DNA of 7,422 nucleotides, from positions 1 through 7,422 of the forward strand of contig JBBITW010000172.1 in NCBI GenBank assembly GCA_037440525.1, in the 5' to 3' direction. Position 1 is the stretch's first letter. Every line of letters starts with the position of its first letter. The notes under the pieces were generated by a model. The model was not told the origin of the DNA, ran no database searches, and saw only the letters and a program-made list of their open reading frames with translations. Below are positions 5,658 to 7,422 of this stretch, in pieces. Both the position numbers and the translations under genes were made by a program. This DNA is from JBBITW01 sp037440525. GTDB taxonomy: Bacteria; Desulfobacterota; BSN033; UBA1163.

Positions 5658-7155
5658 AATATCTAAGTTCCAGACCTAAAGAGAATATGCTTCTCTTATA
5701 ATTATATATCTCGATGGTCGAGATGTCTCTGGTATAAGAGTAGCTGGCTATGGCATCTAAATTTTTAAAGATACTATAAATTAGACCAATGGAACCAGAA
5801 TATGTGTCATCGGTCCTCTTTTCAAGGAAGAACGTATTCTCATTTACATATTTTGTGAATGTTGCATCTCCTGATAGCTGAAGTTTAAGAGACCTGATAA
5901 GGGGATAAATCAGGTTGGCACTAAATTTGTGCTGTTTGTATTCCCAATTCCTTCCATCTGTATCCTCTCTGGATGGAGAATATCTGATGTTTAGAAGGCC
6001 TTCGCCCTCTTTGAAGAAATAGGTCCAGCCAAATGTCAAACTTGTATTGTCTCCATCCCGGTCCTCATCAGGATGGACAGCCCTACGGAGATATCCTTTC
6101 CTGTAATATCCAAGAGAGACCTCTCCAATACTATCGTCAGTTACCATAAATCTCATTGTTGGTTCTACACCTTTGATGACATTATAGCTTCGCCGCTTTA
6201 ACCAGTTATAACCATAGACCAGCGGCATATTAACAGAGACCTTACCGAAATTATATCCAGGGATTGCACTTATTGAAGAACTTATCCATTGATAAGGTGT
6301 CAAATCTTCATAAATATCAGTGTAAAATGAATACTGAAATGATAGACTGTAGGGAGTCCTAAAGGAGAATGGTGCAGTATAGCCAACCCTAAGCGTTCCA
6401 TTAAGGACATGATCTTCTTCATCTGATATGAGGTGAGCAAGTGGCCCTGAAAGAGGTTTTAAAACCACATTGGAATCATATTTATAAGCCAGACCAGCGC
6501 TCAATCTCCATGGTTTTTCCCTTTCAATCTTTGCTGTCAGGAACTTTTCATAATCCCTTGCAAAGAGTCCCATCTCTGTTGTGGGATCGATTGTCAGGGC
6601 AAACCTGAATCGTTCTTTTGCTTCCTTTAGCTTACCTTCTTTTAAGTAAATATTTGCGATATGAAATTCCACGGCCTGGGCAAAGTTCCGATCGAGCTCC
6701 TTTGCCTTTTCAAAGGCTGAAATAGCTTCCTTTCCTTTACCTTCTTTAGCAAGAACAAGACCTTTTAAGAATTGAATTCTCGCTGGTGCTATCTCCTCCC
6801 TTTCACCAATTTCAATCCATTTTTTTGCTTCCTCAAGGTTATTGGTTAGATAAAGGACATCTATCAATTCTACAAGGGCTTCCTTGATTTTAGGTGTAAG
6901 GGTAACTGCATCTCTGAGATGAGGAATTGCCTCTTTATAATTTTGAATATACTTATAGGTAAGGCCTAAGAAAAAGGCAGCAGAAGAGGAACTTGGATCT
7001 ATTTTTCTTGCTTCCAGGAAATATTCAAGTGCCTCTTCAAAATTTTCCTCCTTAAACTCCTTTAAACCTTTTTCATAAGGGGTTTGTCCATATACAACCC
7101 CCGAACTCCATAACAAAAGAGAAAAGATCAACATAACCCATCGTTTCTTAGCCAT
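5656..7155 (-). CDS. TPR protein with C-terminal outer-membrane beta-barrel (Slam-like architecture)
   Basis: This 499-residue protein starts at ATG 7155. An in-frame TTG at 7167 would add MENI, but GGAG (7162-7165) sits six bases before the ATG, so the ATG is preferred. A signal peptide ends near VVYG|QTP (about residue 23). Residues about 26-192 hold roughly five TPR-type helical pairs, the first with FEEALEYFLEARKIDP and the last ending FALTIDP. From about W216 to the end (about 284 residues) the sequence alternates amphipathic strands and loops, starts LSAGLAYKYDSNV and ends SLGLELRY. The terminal aromatic is the usual BAM recognition signal for outer-membrane barrels. Periplasmic TPR plus a C-terminal barrel of this size is the architecture of Slam/type XI secretion proteins (DUF560), and YDSNV resembles the NVN-type motif near the start of that barrel. 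Exact family membership is uncertain; a general TPR-porin or exopolysaccharide-export-type barrel is the alternative. It is the first gene of the operon with the FecR-domain gene. Confidence 0.82.
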   Translation of the reverse strand: MAKKRWVMLIFSLLLWSSGVVYGQTPYEKGLKEFKEENFEEALEYFLEARKIDPSSSSAAFFLGLTYKYIQNYKEAIPHLRDAVTLTPKIKEALVELIDVLYLTNNLEEAKKWIEIGEREEIAPARIQFLKGLVLAKEGKGKEAISAFEKAKELDRNFAQAVEFHIANIYLKEGKLKEAKERFRFALTIDPTTEMGLFARDYEKFLTAKIEREKPWRLSAGLAYKYDSNVVLKPLSGPLAHLISDEEDHVLNGTLRVGYTAPFSFRTPYSLSFQYSFYTDIYEDLTPYQWISSSISAIPGYNFGKVSVNMPLVYGYNWLKRRSYNVIKGVEPTMRFMVTDDSIGEVSLGYYRKGYLRRAVHPDEDRDGDNTSLTFGWTYFFKEGEGLLNIRYSPSREDTDGRNWEYKQHKFSANLIYPLIRSLKLQLSGDATFTKYVNENTFFLEKRTDDTYSGSIGLIYSIFKNLDAIASYSYTRDISTIEIYNYKRSIFSLGLELRY

Positions 7156-7161
7156 TATATT

Positions 7162-7165
7162 CTCC
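7162..7165 (-). promoter_or_regulatory. Ribosome binding site deciding the ATG start at 7155
   Basis: GGAG on the minus strand is six bases from ATG 7155. The same bases fall inside the codons that a TTG start at 7167 would use, so the longer form would lack its own Shine-Dalgarno site. Confidence 0.7.
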
Positions 7166-7198
7166 AATCTTTGGAATAGGTATAAAAAACTTTACATT

Positions 7199-7227
7199 TT
7201 GACAATTTACAAGAATAAAGCTAAAAT
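7199..7227 (+). promoter_or_regulatory. Opposite-strand promoter-like sequence interlocked with the operon promoter
   Basis: On the plus strand TTGACA (7199-7204), a 17-base spacer and TAAAAT (7222-7227, five of six) make a near-consensus promoter directed rightward. Its -35 box overlaps the other promoter's -10, and its -10 touches the other promoter's -35. Initiation would be near 7234, into a repeat-filled region with no convincing gene before the window ends. It may serve a gene beyond the window or a non-coding transcript, or be chance in AT-rich DNA. Confidence 0.45.
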
Positions 7228-7232
7228 GTCAA
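7204..7232 (-). promoter_or_regulatory. Promoter of the TPR-barrel/FecR operon
   Basis: On the minus strand a perfect TTGACA (7232-7227) is followed by a 17-base spacer and TAAATT (7209-7204, four of six consensus bases). Initiation would be near 7197, about 42 bases before the ATG at 7155. Nothing else upstream of the operon scores as well by eye. Confidence 0.65.
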
Positions 7233-7327
7233 TAAAAATTTTTATGAGTCTGAAAAAGTCCTTGATTAATTAACCCCTCCATACCTCCCCTAAAGAGACT
7301 GTGTCGCAATGAAGTGTATGCCATGTT

Positions 7328-7396
7328 TGTCATTCCGAGCCTCCTTTTTCTGTCATTCCGAGTCTCCTTTTTCTGTCATTCCGAGCTTCCTTTCTT
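7328..7396 (+). repeat. Three tandem 23-bp half-units of the hairpin repeat
   Basis: Units begin at 7328, 7351 and 7374, exactly 23 bases apart, each starting TGTCATTCCGAG and ending in a pyrimidine-rich tail such as CTCCTTTTTC. They contain only the left arm of the full repeat, with the GCGAAGC core and right arm replaced. The fourth period (7397) opens a complete copy. Confidence 0.85.
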
Positions 7397-7422
7397 TGTC
7401 GTTCCGAGCGAAGCGAGGAACC
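7397..7422 (+). repeat. Full REP-like hairpin repeat at the window edge
   Basis: This copy starts TGTCGTTCCGAG, holds the GCGAAGC core and ends GAGGAACC. Relative to the copy at 78-103 the outermost A-T pair of the stem is replaced by G-C (GTTCC/GGAAC), a compensated change. It is in frame with the 23-base period of the preceding half-units and may continue past the window. Confidence 0.8.

Noticed and set aside
7244..7273. Nine-codon plus-strand mini-ORF (MSLKKSLIN) just after the rightward promoter
   Set aside because: No Shine-Dalgarno site and too short to distinguish from chance in AT-rich DNA.
7274..7290. G-rich minus-strand tract upstream of the operon promoter as a G-quadruplex
   Set aside because: Two of the four G-runs are only two bases long, so at best a weak two-tetrad structure; no other support.
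7309..7422. Plus-strand frame open from ATG 7309 to the window end
   Set aside because: It is made almost wholly of the 23-base repeats, has Cys/Ser/Phe-rich repeat composition and no ribosome site.
1..7422. CRISPR array or composite transposon bounded by the end repeats
   Set aside because: Repeats are hairpin units without regular unique spacers, no cas or transposase gene is present, and the same repeats also occur in the middle, so bracketing is likely a consequence of their being intergenic.

Overview
The window looks like chromosomal DNA of a moderately AT-rich, double-membraned (Gram-negative type) bacterium. The evidence is an outer-membrane beta-barrel protein ending in an aromatic residue, a periplasmic Skp/OmpH chaperone and several Sec signal peptides. 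The short hairpin repeats (TGTCATTCCGAG... type) are a kind I associate with Nitrospirota, Desulfobacterota-like and candidate-phylum genomes. A Nitrospirota (Thermodesulfovibrionia-like) or neighbouring lineage is my guess from overall flavour and is not proven by the sequence.

Layout. Positions 1-189 hold three hairpin repeats and a near-consensus sigma70-type promoter (117-145). This promoter drives a rightward two-gene operon. The first gene (190-957) is a metallo-beta-lactamase-fold class II cyclic-nucleotide phosphodiesterase. Eight bases later comes a CHASE2-three-TM-class III adenylate cyclase (966-2924). Nine bases after the cyclase, and convergent with it, a leftward group begins. 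In transcription order it is a TPR plus outer-membrane-barrel protein (7155-5656), a large secreted FecR-domain protein (5642-3633), a repeat-filled gap (3456-3632), and a Skp/OmpH-like chaperone (3455-2934). The first two are tightly coupled, with the FecR-gene ribosome binding site overlapping the barrel-gene stop codon. The right end (7156-7422) holds the promoter of this operon, interlocked with an oppositely directed promoter-like sequence, followed by tandem 23-bp half-repeats and one full hairpin repeat.

How the genes may work together. The phosphodiesterase and cyclase form a self-contained make-and-break pair for cAMP. The cyclase has a large periplasmic CHASE2 sensor. Facing it is an envelope module: an outer-membrane barrel with a periplasmic TPR arm (Slam/type XI secretion-like in architecture), a secreted FecR-domain protein that could be its cargo or a periplasmic ligand, and an OMP chaperone. 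My working hypothesis is an envelope-state sensing system in which the FecR/barrel pair feeds the CHASE2 cyclase. The gene identities rest on motifs visible in the sequence; the coupling is inference.

All three intergenic regions outside the tight gene junctions carry the hairpin repeats. Different copies show compensating base changes that keep the same fold, including the exceptionally stable GCGAAGC mini-hairpin core and flanking tandem GA mismatches.
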